Source: Mycobacterium sp. SMC-2 (GTDB taxonomy: Bacteria > Actinomycetota > Actinomycetes > Mycobacteriales > Mycobacteriaceae). From it: a DNA stretch of 64,000 nucleotides. Below the pieces are notes generated by a model. It saw nothing but the letters and a program-made list of their open reading frames with translations. It was not told the DNA's origin and made no database searches. Position 1 is the stretch's first letter. Each line of letters starts with the position of its first letter. The position numbers and the translations under genes were made by a program. Shown here in pieces: positions 18,583 through 27,659 of this stretch. Location: contig NZ_CP079863.1 of assembly GCF_025263485.1 (NCBI RefSeq), positions 4,030,001-4,094,000 on the forward strand, given 5' to 3'.

Positions 18583-18770
18583 GCCAACATATGCTGCCAG
18601 AGGAAAGCTGAGATCCTGGTGAGCGGCACCACCGGCCACCGGGCATGGCATGTCTCACATCACACCGACGGTGCAAAGCCACAGCAGAGATGGCAGAATG
18701 ACACCGTCAGACGAACCCGGGGACCCGACACGGGCCACGAGGATCGACCCGACCACCACTAGGGACAACG

Positions 18771-19616
18771 ATGTCTGAGCAGAACGTTTATGGTGCAGGC
18801 GCCTCCGAGCACGCGCAGCCGCTCCCCAAGATCCGTACCCACCACCTGCAGAAGATGAAGGCCGAAGGGCACAAGTGGGCCATGCTCACGGCCTACGACT
18901 ATTCGACCGCCCGCATTTTCGACGAGGCCGGCATCCCGGTCCTGCTGGTGGGCGACTCGGCCGCCAACGTCGTGTACGGCTACGACACCACGGTGCCCGT
19001 GTCGATCGACGAGATGATTCCGCTGGTTCGCGGCGTGGTGCGCGGCGCCCGGCACGCGTTGGTCGTCGCGGACCTGCCGTTCGGCAGCTACGAGGCGGGT
19101 GCGGCCGCCGCCCTGGCGTCGGCCACCCGGTTCATGAAGGAGGGCGGCGCACACGCCGTCAAGCTCGAGGGCGGCGAGCGGGTGGCCGAGCAGATCGCCT
19201 GCCTGACCGCGGCGGGCATCCCCGTGATGGCGCACATCGGGTTCACCCCGCAAAGCGTCAACAGCCTGGGCGGTTTCCGGGTGCAGGGCCGCGGTGACGC
19301 AGCGGAACAGACCGTCGCCGACGCCATCGCCGTCGCCGAGGCCGGAGCGTTCTCCGTCGTCATGGAGATGGTGCCGGCCGAACTGGCCACCCAGATCACC
19401 GGCAAGCTGACCATCCCGACCGTCGGGATCGGGGCCGGCCCGAACTGCGACGGCCAGGTCCTGGTCTGGCAGGACATGGCGGGCGTCAGCAGCGGCAAGG
19501 CCGCCCGCTTCGTGAAGCGGTTCGGCGACGTAGGCGGGGAATTGCGTCGGGCCGCAATCCAATATGCGCACGAGGTGGCGGAGGGGGTCTTCCCCGCCGA
19601 CGAGCACTGCTTCTGA
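18771..19616 (+). CDS. panB: 3-Methyl-2-oxobutanoate hydroxymethyltransferase
   Basis: 281 residues, normal size. It catalyses the first committed step of pantothenate (CoA) synthesis, transferring a hydroxymethyl group from methylene-THF to alpha-ketoisovalerate. Signatures are [36 protein letters not shown] (metal-binding Asp), [23 protein letters not shown] and [20 protein letters not shown]. It starts at ATG 18771 and diverges from the Hip1 gene. No pan gene follows, so it is probably a single-gene unit. Confidence 0.97.
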   Translation: MSEQNVYGAGASEHAQPLPKIRTHHLQKMKAEGHKWAMLTAYDYSTARIFDEAGIPVLLVGDSAANVVYGYDTTVPVSIDEMIPLVRGVVRGARHALVVADLPFGSYEAGAAAALASATRFMKEGGAHAVKLEGGERVAEQIACLTAAGIPVMAHIGFTPQSVNSLGGFRVQGRGDAAEQTVADAIAVAEAGAFSVVMEMVPAELATQITGKLTIPTVGIGAGPNCDGQVLVWQDMAGVSSGKAARFVKRFGDVGGELRRAAIQYAHEVAEGVFPADEHCF

Positions 19617-19758
19617 CCGCCGCCGCCCCGGCCCACATCCGCCGTAATGACTAAAACCGAAACTTGTTGTGTGGCAGGCGGGTACGATTGCTCTTGGATT
19701 GAGTCTCGACGCTGAGAGCAAAGGTGAAGACATCGACCGGGGGATTCGCGGTGAGTTC

Positions 19759-20937
19759 GTGCACCGCCGAACGGTGCTGAAGTCGCCGCTGCTACTGGCA
19801 GGTAGCACCGCACTGGCCCGCGCACCGCACGCCGCCGCGCAACCGCCCCCCGCCTCGCCGAAATCAAGCCCATGGTCACCAGACCGTGCCGCCAACTGGT
19901 ACCGAGCTCAAGGTTGGCTGGTCGGCGCGAACTACATCACGTCGAACGCCATCAACCAGCTGGAGATGTTCCAGGCCGACACCTTCGACCCGCAGCGCAT
20001 TGATACCGAGCTGGGCTGGGCCCGGTCAGCCGGGTTCAATACGATCCGGGTCTTCCTGCATGATCTGCTCTGGGCGCAGGACTATCAAGGGTTCCAGGGC
20101 CGTCTCTCACAGTTCGTCGACATCGCGGCGCGCCACGGCATCAAACCCCTCTTCGTCTTGTTCGACTCCTGTTGGGACCCGCTCCCGCAGGCAGGTCCGC
20201 AGCGCCCGCCGAGGCCCGGCGTCCACAACTCCGGCTGGGTGCAGAGTCCGGGCGCGCAACGCATCGACGACCCCGGCTACGCCCACACGCTGCGTGACTA
20301 TGTCACCGGAGTGCTGACCCAATTCCGCAACGACGACCGCGTTTTGGGCTGGGACCTGTGGAATGAGCCCGATAACCCCTCGCGCCAATATCGCGCCGTC
20401 GAGAGGAAAGACAAAGAAGCCGTCGTCGCGAACCTGCTCCCGCAGGTGTTCGAGTGGGCACGCGCGGTAGACCCCTGTCAGCCGTTGACGAGTGCCGTAT
20501 GGCACGGGGAGTGGGCAGACCCCGGGCGCCGCAGCGCAATCAGCGGCATTCAGCTCGACAACTCCGACGTGATCACGTTCCACTCCTATGACAAGCCGGC
20601 GTGGTTTGAGACCCGCATCAACGAGCTTGTCCCGTATGGACGCCCCATCCTGTGCACCGAGTACATGGCTCGGCCCTTGGGCAGCACTGTTGAGGCCATC
20701 CTGCCAATCGCCAAGCGTTACAACGTGGGTGCGTTCAACTGGGGGGTGGTCGCCGGCAAGACGCAGACCTATTTTCCCTGGGACTCGTGGGAGCATCCGT
20801 ACCCCACGATGCCAAAGGTATGGTTCCACGACCTGCTCGCGCCCGACGGACGGCCGTTCCGGGATCCCGAGATTCAGACGATCCGCCAGCTGGGCGGCCT
20901 GGCGATGCACCTGCGCGAAGCGCCGCCGCCGAGCTGA
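19759..20937 (+). CDS. Secreted glycoside hydrolase, GH5/cellulase-like
   Basis: 392 residues from GTG 19759. This start is preferred because it gives a Tat-like signal (HRRTVLKSPLLLAGSTALA...AHAAA) and because a -10-like TACGAT at 19683-19688 leaves room only for a downstream start; an in-frame start at 19669 exists. The TIM-barrel body has AGFNTIRVFLHD, VLGWDLWNEPDN (acid/base Glu), VITFHSYDKP, and RPILCTEYMARP (nucleophile Glu). Related proteins are annotated as cellulases or beta-mannosidases. It may act on cell-envelope or environmental glycans; substrate unknown. The 3' end abuts a convergent hemophore-like gene. Confidence 0.85.
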   Translation: MHRRTVLKSPLLLAGSTALARAPHAAAQPPPASPKSSPWSPDRAANWYRAQGWLVGANYITSNAINQLEMFQADTFDPQRIDTELGWARSAGFNTIRVFLHDLLWAQDYQGFQGRLSQFVDIAARHGIKPLFVLFDSCWDPLPQAGPQRPPRPGVHNSGWVQSPGAQRIDDPGYAHTLRDYVTGVLTQFRNDDRVLGWDLWNEPDNPSRQYRAVERKDKEAVVANLLPQVFEWARAVDPCQPLTSAVWHGEWADPGRRSAISGIQLDNSDVITFHSYDKPAWFETRINELVPYGRPILCTEYMARPLGSTVEAILPIAKRYNVGAFNWGVVAGKTQTYFPWDSWEHPYPTMPKVWFHDLLAPDGRPFRDPEIQTIRQLGGLAMHLREAPPPS

Positions 20938-20938
20938 G

Positions 20939-21319
20939 CTACTGGCACCGATTCTGGAAATCGGTCAGCGGCTGGCGAATGCCTTCCAGGTCGGCGTGCG
21001 TCTGCGGGTTGGCATCCATGTACTGCTTGAGCTGGTCGCGGATATCGTTGCGGGACTGGCCCCTCAGGCTGGTGAAGTAGGCGTTCACGTCCGGATGGGT
21101 GAACAGGTAGGCCGACGTCGCCGCGGCGACGCCCGCGGATATCTGGGCCAGGTCGGCCGCCGTGCAGTTGGGCGCCGGCGAGGGCGCCGGGTCCGGGGCG
21201 TCCGGTCCCGGATCCGCGCCGGCCGCTCCGGCGCCGGTGAAAAGCATTGCCACACTGGCCGCGCCGGCCGCGATTCCGCCGGCAATCGCTCGAGTCATGC
21301 CGCGGGCAAAAGACACCAT
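20939..21319 (-). CDS. Hemophore-like secreted protein
   Basis: 126 residues from ATG 21319, with GGAGCG just upstream. A signal peptide (TRAIAGGIAAGAASVAMLFTGAGAAGA) is followed by a DPGPDAPDPAPSPAP linker and a compact helical domain with NCTAADLAQISAGVAAATSAYLFTHPDVNAYFTSL and a C-terminal FQNRC. The two Cys near the ends and the helical pattern match the mycobacterial hemophore-related family (Rv0203-like), whose members bind haem outside the cell. Whether this one binds haem is inferred only. It converges with the glycosidase gene. Confidence 0.82.
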   Translation of the reverse strand: MVSFARGMTRAIAGGIAAGAASVAMLFTGAGAAGADPGPDAPDPAPSPAPNCTAADLAQISAGVAAATSAYLFTHPDVNAYFTSLRGQSRNDIRDQLKQYMDANPQTHADLEGIRQPLTDFQNRCQ

Positions 21320-21454
21320 AAAGCGCTCCTTGGTCAGGCATCCGTAGGACGTACCGCAAACCATAAGGTGTCTTCGGGTAGCGCATGGGCCATTCGGCGA
21401 CGAACAATCGCGCCCGCCCCGGACGAATCGGACCGCCACCGGCTGCGGCGTCGA

Positions 21455-21460
21455 TATACT
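21455..21460 (+). promoter_or_regulatory. -10 element for the small secreted protein
   Basis: TATACT at 21455-21460 is close to the ideal sigA -10. It predicts a transcript start near 21467, about 60 nt before ATG 21527. No good -35 is visible. Confidence 0.5.
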
Positions 21461-21526
21461 CCAATTCTCTGCCCGCCCACCGCGATGGCTCGAAGCGGTT
21501 CACGGTGGCAGGAAGGAGCTCTTCAC

Positions 21527-21766
21527 ATGGATGCGCGCCGCTGGATCGCGTTGGCGTTCGCGGGAATGGCCTCGGTTCCCGGGATCCTCGTCGTCACGCA
21601 TTCCCCCGACCGGGCGGAGGCGACCATCTGCGTCGGCGGGGGCCGGCGCATTTCGGTGAGCGGGTGCACCGATATCGGCGACAACATCGCCCGTTATGTC
21701 CCGCCGCCAAACGCGTATGCGCCGCTGCCGGAAGACACCACGCCCCCTCCCCCGCCGCCGCCGTAG
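21527..21766 (+). CDS. Small secreted protein with Pro-rich tail
   Basis: 79 residues from ATG 21527, preceded by AGGAAGGAGC. It has a signal peptide (MDARRWIALAFAGMASVPGILVVTHS), then TICVGGGRRISVSGCTDIGDN with two Cys that could form a small disulfide loop, and a tail ending in seven Pro. I recognise no family. The ribosome binding site and a -10 match at 21455 make it credible. The loop plus Pro tail suggest an exported, surface-exposed peptide; function unknown. Confidence 0.7.
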   Translation: MDARRWIALAFAGMASVPGILVVTHSPDRAEATICVGGGRRISVSGCTDIGDNIARYVPPPNAYAPLPEDTTPPPPPPP

Positions 21767-21906
21767 CACCGGGGCCGACGACGGACCACGCGGACAGCGG
21801 CCATCGCCGCCATTCGCCTGGCCGCGGTATGGCAGGCTATGGGAGCCCATCACCACCGTCCACGACGTTTCAAGGCCGCGGCGACGCGCCCTCAACGGAG
21901 CCGAAA

Positions 21907-23439
21907 ATGCCTGCAAAAGCGCCGCAGAGCTCGCGCCATTCAGAGGTGGAGCGCAAGTTCGACGTCGACGAGCACACCGTCTCACCATCGTTCGAGGGCA
22001 TTGCCGCGGTGGCGCGCGTCGACAAGTCGCCGACCCAGACACTGGACGCGACGTACTTCGACACCCCGGCACACGACCTCGCCCGCAACAAGATCACCCT
22101 GCGCCGCCGCACTGGTGGCTCCGACGCGGGATGGCACCTGAAACTGCCGGCCGGGCCCGAAGTCCGCACCGAAGTCCGGGTGCCGCTGGATGCGTCCGGC
22201 CCCGACACCGTGCCCGAGGAGTTGGTCGACGTCGTGCTGGCGATCGTCCGCGACCGCCCCCTGCAACCGGTCGCGCGCATCACCACCCAACGCGAAAGCC
22301 AGGTGCTGTATTCGGCCGACGGCGCGCCGTTGGCGGAGTTCAGCAATGACCGCGTCACCGCATGGTCGGCGCGCGGTTCCGATGACGCCGACCTGGAGCC
22401 CACGCAGCAGGAGTGGCGCGAGTGGGAACTGGAACTCGTCGAGACGAACGAGACCCCGGACACCGGCCTGTTGAACCGGCTGGGTAACCGGCTGCTGGAC
22501 GCCGGCGCCGTGCCCGCCGGTCACGCCTCCAAACTGGCGCGGGTGCTCGGCACCACGCCGCCGCCCAACGGCGAACAGCCCGCCGAGCACCCGCTGCAGC
22601 GCGCGGTGGCCGCGCAGATTCGCGAGCTCTTGGTGTGGGATCGCGCCGTGCGGGCCGACGCCTTCGATTCCATTCACCAGATGCGGGTCACCACCCGCAA
22701 GCTGCGCAGCCTGCTGCGCGACTACCAGGAGTCGTTCGGGTTGCCCGACGATGCGTGGGTTCTCGACGAGCTGCGCGAGCTGGCCGGCATCCTCGGCACA
22801 GCGCGCGACGCCGAGGTGCTCGCCGAGCGTTACGAGCGTGAATTGGACGCGCTGACGCCGGATTTGGTGCGCGGGCCGGTGCACGAGCGGCTGGTCGGCG
22901 GCGCCCAGCGGCGCTACCAGACCGGGCTGCGCCGCTCGTTGATGGCCATGCGGTCGCAGCGCTACTTCCGGCTGCTCAACGCCCTCGATGCGATAGCCGC
23001 CCAGTCCCCCGGCAGCGCCCCGGGTGAAGAACACGCGCCGGTCACCATCGACGCCGCCTACAAGAAGGTCCGCAAGGCCGCCAAGGCCGCCGCCCAGGTC
23101 CGGCGGGAGCACCCGGAAGGCCACCACGAGCGCGACGAGGCGGTCCACCGGATCCGCAAGCGCGCCAAGCGACTTCGCTACACCGCCGCGGCCACCGGCG
23201 CGGACAACGTGTCCGAGCAGGCGAAGGCCATCCAGTCGCTGCTCGGCGACCACCAGGACAGCGTGGTCAGCCGCGAACACCTGCGCCACGAATCCGAAGC
23301 CGCCCACGCCGCCGGGGAGGACACCTTCACCTACGGCCTGCTGTACCAGCAGGAGGCCGACCTGGCCGAGCGGTGCACACAACAGCTCGACGACGCGTTG
23401 CGCAAACTCGCCAAGGCGGTGCACAAGGCCCAGCGCTAA
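21907..23439 (+). CDS. CYTH-CHAD domain protein
   Basis: 510 residues from ATG 21907. The N-terminal CYTH domain has SEVERKFDVDE (ExExK metal/triphosphate motif), TYFDTPAHDLARNKITLRRR and DAGWHLKLP. The C-terminal CHAD domain (from about residue 220) is His-rich and helical: IHQMRVTTRKLRSLLRDY and VHRIRKRAKRLRYTAAAT. CYTH enzymes act on triphosphates; CHAD domains bind polyphosphate. The combined protein may hydrolyse or sense inorganic tri- or polyphosphate in the cytoplasm. It matches Rv2226 in position, immediately before rnpB. Confidence 0.93.
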   Translation: MPAKAPQSSRHSEVERKFDVDEHTVSPSFEGIAAVARVDKSPTQTLDATYFDTPAHDLARNKITLRRRTGGSDAGWHLKLPAGPEVRTEVRVPLDASGPDTVPEELVDVVLAIVRDRPLQPVARITTQRESQVLYSADGAPLAEFSNDRVTAWSARGSDDADLEPTQQEWREWELELVETNETPDTGLLNRLGNRLLDAGAVPAGHASKLARVLGTTPPPNGEQPAEHPLQRAVAAQIRELLVWDRAVRADAFDSIHQMRVTTRKLRSLLRDYQESFGLPDDAWVLDELRELAGILGTARDAEVLAERYERELDALTPDLVRGPVHERLVGGAQRRYQTGLRRSLMAMRSQRYFRLLNALDAIAAQSPGSAPGEEHAPVTIDAAYKKVRKAAKAAAQVRREHPEGHHERDEAVHRIRKRAKRLRYTAAATGADNVSEQAKAIQSLLGDHQDSVVSREHLRHESEAAHAAGEDTFTYGLLYQQEADLAERCTQQLDDALRKLAKAVHKAQR

Positions 23440-23445
23440 AAGCGG

Positions 23446-23852
<407 letters not shown>

Positions 23853-23860
23853 GAACAACA

Positions 23861-23866
23861 ACGGTA
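23861..23866 (-). promoter_or_regulatory. Candidate -10 of rnpB
   Basis: On the minus strand TACCGT (TANNNT type) lies 8 nt before the inferred 5' end of rnpB. A weak TGGCCC hexamer sits 17 nt further upstream. Confidence 0.4.
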
Positions 23867-23948
23867 CTCGCCGGACAATTCCCGGGCCAGCGGATTGGAC
23901 TCGGCGGCCTATCGTGGACCGGGCGGATCCGAACACGAGAGGACGTCG

Positions 23949-24659
23949 ATGTCCCGGTGGAAGAGGCGGGTCGACTCCGGCGACTGGGACGCGATCGCCG
24001 CCGCGGTCGACGAGTACGGCGGGGCACTGCTGCCGCGGCTGGTCACCAGCAGCGAGGCCGCGCGGCTCCGCAGGCTCTACGACGACGACAGCCTGTTCCG
24101 CTCGACCGTCGACATGGCGCCCAGGCGGTACGGCGCCGGGCAGTATCGCTACTTCCACGCGCCCTATCCCGACCCGATCGAAGAACTCAAACAGGGGCTG
24201 TATCCGCGGCTGTTGCCGATAGCCCGGGACTGGTGGGGCAAGCTACGCCGCGATGCGCCCTGGCCGGACAGCCTCGACGATTGGCTGGCAACCTGCCACG
24301 CGACCGGCCAAACCAGGTCCACCGCGCTGATGCTCAGGTACGGCCCGGGCGACTGGAACGCCTTGCATCGAGACCTCTACGGCGACTTGGTCTTTCCGCT
24401 ACAGGTGGTGATCAACCTGAGCGAACCCGGCACCGACTACACCGGCGGCGAGTTTCTCCTCGTCGAACAGCGGCCACGCGCGCAATCCCGCGGCACTTCA
24501 ACGCAGTTGCCGCAGGGGCACGGGTTTGTGTTCACCACGCGGGAGCGGCCGATCGCTTCTAGCCGGGGCTGGTCCGCGGCGCCGGTACGCCACGGCGTCT
24601 CGGTCGTGCGGTCCGGCGAACGCTATGCCCTGGGGCTGATCTTTCACGATGCGGCCTGA
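23949..24659 (+). CDS. 2OG-Fe(II) oxygenase superfamily protein
   Basis: 236 residues from ATG 23949, with GAGAGGA upstream. It contains a double-stranded beta-helix core with the iron triad: His and Asp in WNALHRDLYGDLVFPLQ, and a distal His in APVRHGVSVVRSGERYALGLIFHD with the 2OG-binding Arg shortly after it. TDYTGGEFLLVEQRPR is a further landmark of prolyl-4-hydroxylase-like folds. It should use 2-oxoglutarate, O2 and Fe(II) to hydroxylate an unknown substrate. Position next to rnpB matches Rv2227. Confidence 0.87.
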   Translation: MSRWKRRVDSGDWDAIAAAVDEYGGALLPRLVTSSEAARLRRLYDDDSLFRSTVDMAPRRYGAGQYRYFHAPYPDPIEELKQGLYPRLLPIARDWWGKLRRDAPWPDSLDDWLATCHATGQTRSTALMLRYGPGDWNALHRDLYGDLVFPLQVVINLSEPGTDYTGGEFLLVEQRPRAQSRGTSTQLPQGHGFVFTTRERPIASSRGWSAAPVRHGVSVVRSGERYALGLIFHDAA

Positions 24660-24718
24660 GGTGATCGGCAGTTTTGGCGACCGCTTAGCATTGGTCATTG
24701 CCCAACGGGAATGTTGAT

Positions 24719-24729
24719 GTCAGTCTGAC
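24719..24729. promoter_or_regulatory. Short palindrome before the P450 start
   Basis: GTCAG-T-CTGAC is an 11-bp palindrome ending 3 nt before ATG 24733. It could be an operator that blocks translation or transcription, but the arms are only 5 bp. Confidence 0.25.
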
Positions 24730-24732
24730 CTG

Positions 24733-25908
24733 ATGACACAAACCGAAGGGTTCGTCGATCAGACGGCAAAGGGTCTCGCGGAGCCCCAGCCGATGTACAA
24801 AGCACTGCGCGATTCCAGCCCGGTGTTCCGGTCGCCCGAGGCGGTCGTTCTCAGCCGCCTCTCCGACATCGAGATGGCGCTCAAACACACCGAGCTGTTC
24901 TCCTCGAACATGGATGCGGTCAACCTCGGTAACGTGCGGCCGCTGATCCCGCTGCAGATAGACCCGCCCGAGCATGCCAAGTACCGCCGCATCCTCGATC
25001 CACTGTTTACGCCGCGGGAGATGGCCCGACGTGAACCGCGCGTCACCGAGCTGGTGAACCAGATGATCGACACCTTCGTCGATCGCGGGGAATGCGACTT
25101 CCACGCCGAGTTCGCGGTGCCCCTGCCCTGCACGGTCTTCCTGCAGCTGCTCGGCCTGCCCCTGGAGGATCTCGACAAGTTCCTCGAGTGGAAGGACGGC
25201 GTGATCCGCCCGGAGGGCGCCAAGAACTACGAACAGCACGGAACGGCCGCGGCGTCCGCGGCAGAACAGATCTACGAATACTTCGAGCGCGCCATCGACG
25301 ACCACATCGCCAACCCGCGCGACGACGTGCTCTCGGCGATGATCGCTGCGAACCTCAACGAGGAGGGTCGGCCGCTGTCACGGGAAGAGCTGCTCGACAT
25401 TTGCTTCCTGTTCCTCATCGCCGGGCTGGACACGGTCACCGACTCGCTGGACTGCTTCTTCGTCTACCTGGCCCGCCATCCCGACCACCGTCGCCAGTTG
25501 GTCGAGCAACCGGACGTGCTGCCCAGCGCGGTCGAGGAGCTGCTGCGCTGGGAGACACCCGTACCGGGTGTCGTTCGCGTGGCCATGGAGGACGTCGAGG
25601 TGGGCGGCTGCCCGATCACCAAAGGGGAACGGGTCACCCCGTTGCTCGGCGCGGCCAACACGGATCCGGCCGAGTTCCCGGAGCCCGAGCTGGTGGACTT
25701 CTGCCGCAACCCGAACCGGCACCGGGCGTTCGGCGGCGGGCCGCACCGCTGCCTTGGCTCTCACCTGGCCCGCATGGAGCTGCGGGTGGCGCTGCGTGAA
25801 TTCCACCGGCGCATACCGAATTACGAGATCCGCCCCGGCTTCGAGCTCGCCTACACCCGCGCGCTGAGATCGGTCGAATCGCTGCCGCTGACCTTCCCGG
25901 TGCCTTAG
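24733..25908 (+). CDS. Cytochrome P450
   Basis: 391 residues, typical of soluble bacterial P450s. The haem-binding loop is FGGGPHRCLGSHLAR with the axial Cys340. The I-helix has FLIAGLDTVTDSL (oxygen-activation Asp-Thr), the K-helix has EELLRWETP (ExxR), and the C-helix has PPEHAKYRRIL. It should hydroxylate a small hydrophobic substrate; the CYP family cannot be assigned by eye. A 3Fe-4S ferredoxin of the P450-partner type lies 1.75 kb downstream (27660) on the same strand. The gene is absent from the M. tuberculosis order I recall between Rv2227 and Rv2228c. Confidence 0.93.
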   Translation: MTQTEGFVDQTAKGLAEPQPMYKALRDSSPVFRSPEAVVLSRLSDIEMALKHTELFSSNMDAVNLGNVRPLIPLQIDPPEHAKYRRILDPLFTPREMARREPRVTELVNQMIDTFVDRGECDFHAEFAVPLPCTVFLQLLGLPLEDLDKFLEWKDGVIRPEGAKNYEQHGTAAASAAEQIYEYFERAIDDHIANPRDDVLSAMIAANLNEEGRPLSREELLDICFLFLIAGLDTVTDSLDCFFVYLARHPDHRRQLVEQPDVLPSAVEELLRWETPVPGVVRVAMEDVEVGGCPITKGERVTPLLGAANTDPAEFPEPELVDFCRNPNRHRAFGGGPHRCLGSHLARMELRVALREFHRRIPNYEIRPGFELAYTRALRSVESLPLTFPVP

Positions 25909-25940
25909 CCAGGCGTCCTGATTTGCGGTTTCGACGCTGC

Positions 25941-26876
25941 TCAGACCTTGGCGGCCTGCGAGGCTCGGTGCCCTTCACCGGGCCTCTTGGGCATCCGGAT
26001 TCCTCCGCCTCCTCGCTCGGGAGTCCAGAAGTGTCGTAGCGGAACTTCGTCGCTATCGCGCATTGAGCCCGAAATGAGGTACGCGGGTCGCGGTGACGGC
26101 TCCGGAAGGAACTCGCGGCGATAGGCGTCAAGTCGGTCGACAACCAACAAATAGTCGAAGATGTGCCGACTGAGAATCGACAGGTCGGACTTACCGAGCT
26201 GGTTGGCCTTGAACAAGGGGTAGACGAACTCAAACGCTTCGAAATAGCCGTGGCTTTCGATGTCGTTCACAAGGCAGATGACTTCCGACGCGACGAACGC
26301 CGAGAGGTCGAGAATCTCTCGATTTACCCGGCGGGCGCGGTCCATGTGGTAGCGAATGGCATCGAACACCGGGGCGTGCGCCGCAGGGCTTGTCGACGCA
26401 ATCAGCATGTTGGTAGGCGTTTCCGGTCCGATCTTGCTACACGTCTCTTGAACGTTCGCCAGCGAATTCTCTCGATGGCTATCGAAGCCTGCCGCTTGGT
26501 GCAATGTGCCCATGAGGCTCGTCGCCTCGGCAACGACGCGGGCGATCAGCGGTTCCAGGTTCTTGTAAATGTTTTGGCGATCTCGCCGCAACGGCAGCCG
26601 GACCACAAGCAGGTAGAAGATGAACGCTTCCACGTAGCCGTTGGCGAGGTGGAAACCAACGCTGCCGAGTCGCTCACCACCTCGGAAGGCTTCCGGAATG
26701 TTGGCGAGCAAAACGTGCTGAGCAATGCAGTAGGACAGGGCAACGCACGCCAGCGCCCAGAGCGATCGGTTGAGCCTGCGTTCGAACGGGCTGAGATAAC
26801 TGAGCTGAGTTGCTCGTTGCCAGCGGCGTTTGAGTCCATCACGCATGCGGCGATTATTGCCCAGATACGCCCTCAC
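25941..26876 (-). CDS. Membrane protein of unknown function, lower GC
   Basis: 311 residues with two TM helices (RSLWALACVALSYCIAQHVLL near 38-58 and VEAFIFYLLVVRLPL near 82-96). A largely helical cytoplasmic part follows that contains HMDRARRVNREILDLSAFVASEVICLVNDIE and YPLFKANQLGKSDLSILSRHIFDYLLVVDRL. I recognise no family. Base composition is visibly lower in GC than in the flanking genes, and codons ending in A/T are frequent, suggesting recent acquisition. It converges with the P450 and diverges from the thiol peroxidase paralogue. Confidence 0.75.
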   Translation of the reverse strand: MRAYLGNNRRMRDGLKRRWQRATQLSYLSPFERRLNRSLWALACVALSYCIAQHVLLANIPEAFRGGERLGSVGFHLANGYVEAFIFYLLVVRLPLRRDRQNIYKNLEPLIARVVAEATSLMGTLHQAAGFDSHRENSLANVQETCSKIGPETPTNMLIASTSPAAHAPVFDAIRYHMDRARRVNREILDLSAFVASEVICLVNDIESHGYFEAFEFVYPLFKANQLGKSDLSILSRHIFDYLLVVDRLDAYRREFLPEPSPRPAYLISGSMRDSDEVPLRHFWTPERGGGGIRMPKRPGEGHRASQAAKV

Positions 26877-26914
26877 GGGCTGAACTTTCGTCGGCTTCCC
26901 CTCGACCGCGACTA

Positions 26915-26950
26915 AGTGAGTAATTGCCCCTCTCGTTTCCGATACTCACT
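26915..26950. promoter_or_regulatory. Inverted repeat in divergent region before tpx paralogue
   Basis: AGTGAGTA (26915-26922) and TACTCACT (26943-26950) are perfect 8-bp arms separated by 20 nt. The repeat lies between the divergent starts at 26876 and 27001 and could be a two-site operator or a small hairpin. Confidence 0.4.
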
Positions 26951-27000
26951 AATTCAGCAACATCCCGACCTGACTCAAGCCGCCCTGGCACACTGTGCCC

Positions 27001-27495
27001 ATGGCACAGATAACCCTGAATGGAAACCCGATCAACACCGTCGGTGAGCTGCCTGCCATCGGATCAAAAGCCCCCGACTTCAACTTGATCGGCTCCGACC
27101 TGTGGGTGATCAGTACCGAGCAGTTTCGCGGCAAGACCCTGGTGCTGAACATTTTTCCGTCCGTCGATATCGCGGTTTGCGCGACGACCGTGCGGACCTT
27201 CAACGAGCGCGCCGCGGGGACCGGTGTGCCCGTGGTGTGCGTGTCAAAAGACCTGCCGTTCGCATTTCAACGCTTCTGCAGCGCCGAAGGCATCGACAAC
27301 GTCAAGACAGCTTCGGCGTTCCGTGACAGCTTCGGCGAGGACTACGGCGTCACGATCACCGACGGTCCGATGGCGGGGCTCCTTGCCCGGGCGGTCGTGG
27401 TGATTGGCCCCGACGGCAATGTCGCATACACGGAATTGGTGCCGGAACTCGAGCAGGAGCCTAACTACGACACTGCGCTGGCCATGCTGGGCTGA
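27001..27495 (+). CDS. tpx: Thiol peroxidase paralogue lacking catalytic Thr
   Basis: 164 residues, very similar over its whole length to mycobacterial Tpx (MAQITLNGNPINTVGELPA...). The peroxidatic Cys60, the Cys80/Cys93 pair and Arg130 are present. The active-site motif, normally DTPVC, reads FPSVDIAVCATTVRTF: the Thr three residues before the Cys is Ile57 and the following Pro is Ala. That Thr helps activate peroxide in peroxiredoxins, so activity may be weak or altered. The usual mycobacterial tpx (Rv1932) is elsewhere, so this is probably a diverged second copy. The start ATG 27001 gives the expected N-terminus. Confidence 0.88.
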   Translation: MAQITLNGNPINTVGELPAIGSKAPDFNLIGSDLWVISTEQFRGKTLVLNIFPSVDIAVCATTVRTFNERAAGTGVPVVCVSKDLPFAFQRFCSAEGIDNVKTASAFRDSFGEDYGVTITDGPMAGLLARAVVVIGPDGNVAYTELVPELEQEPNYDTALAMLG

Positions 27496-27600
27496 GCGAT
27501 GCCGCGCGGGCCACGCCGCCCGGCGACGCAGGCGCAAACCGCCGCCAACAGGCACCGACTATCTCCGAGACAACCTCGTGCGCCATTCGCGAACTAGGCT

Positions 27601-27606
27601 TACGAT
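27601..27606 (+). promoter_or_regulatory. Candidate -10 for the ferredoxin operon
   Basis: TACGAT (TANNNT type) lies about 54 nt upstream of ATG 27660 in the otherwise featureless gap 27496-27659. No clear -35. Confidence 0.3.
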
Positions 27607-27659
27607 GCGTCTGCCATAACCCGCGCCGGCGACGACGCAGAGCAAAAGGAGCGCCGCTG

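Noticed and set aside
26163..26915. A plus-strand frame of 250 codons opposite the 311-residue membrane protein
   Set aside because: The minus strand encodes clear TM helices and ordinary residue usage; the plus frame does not.
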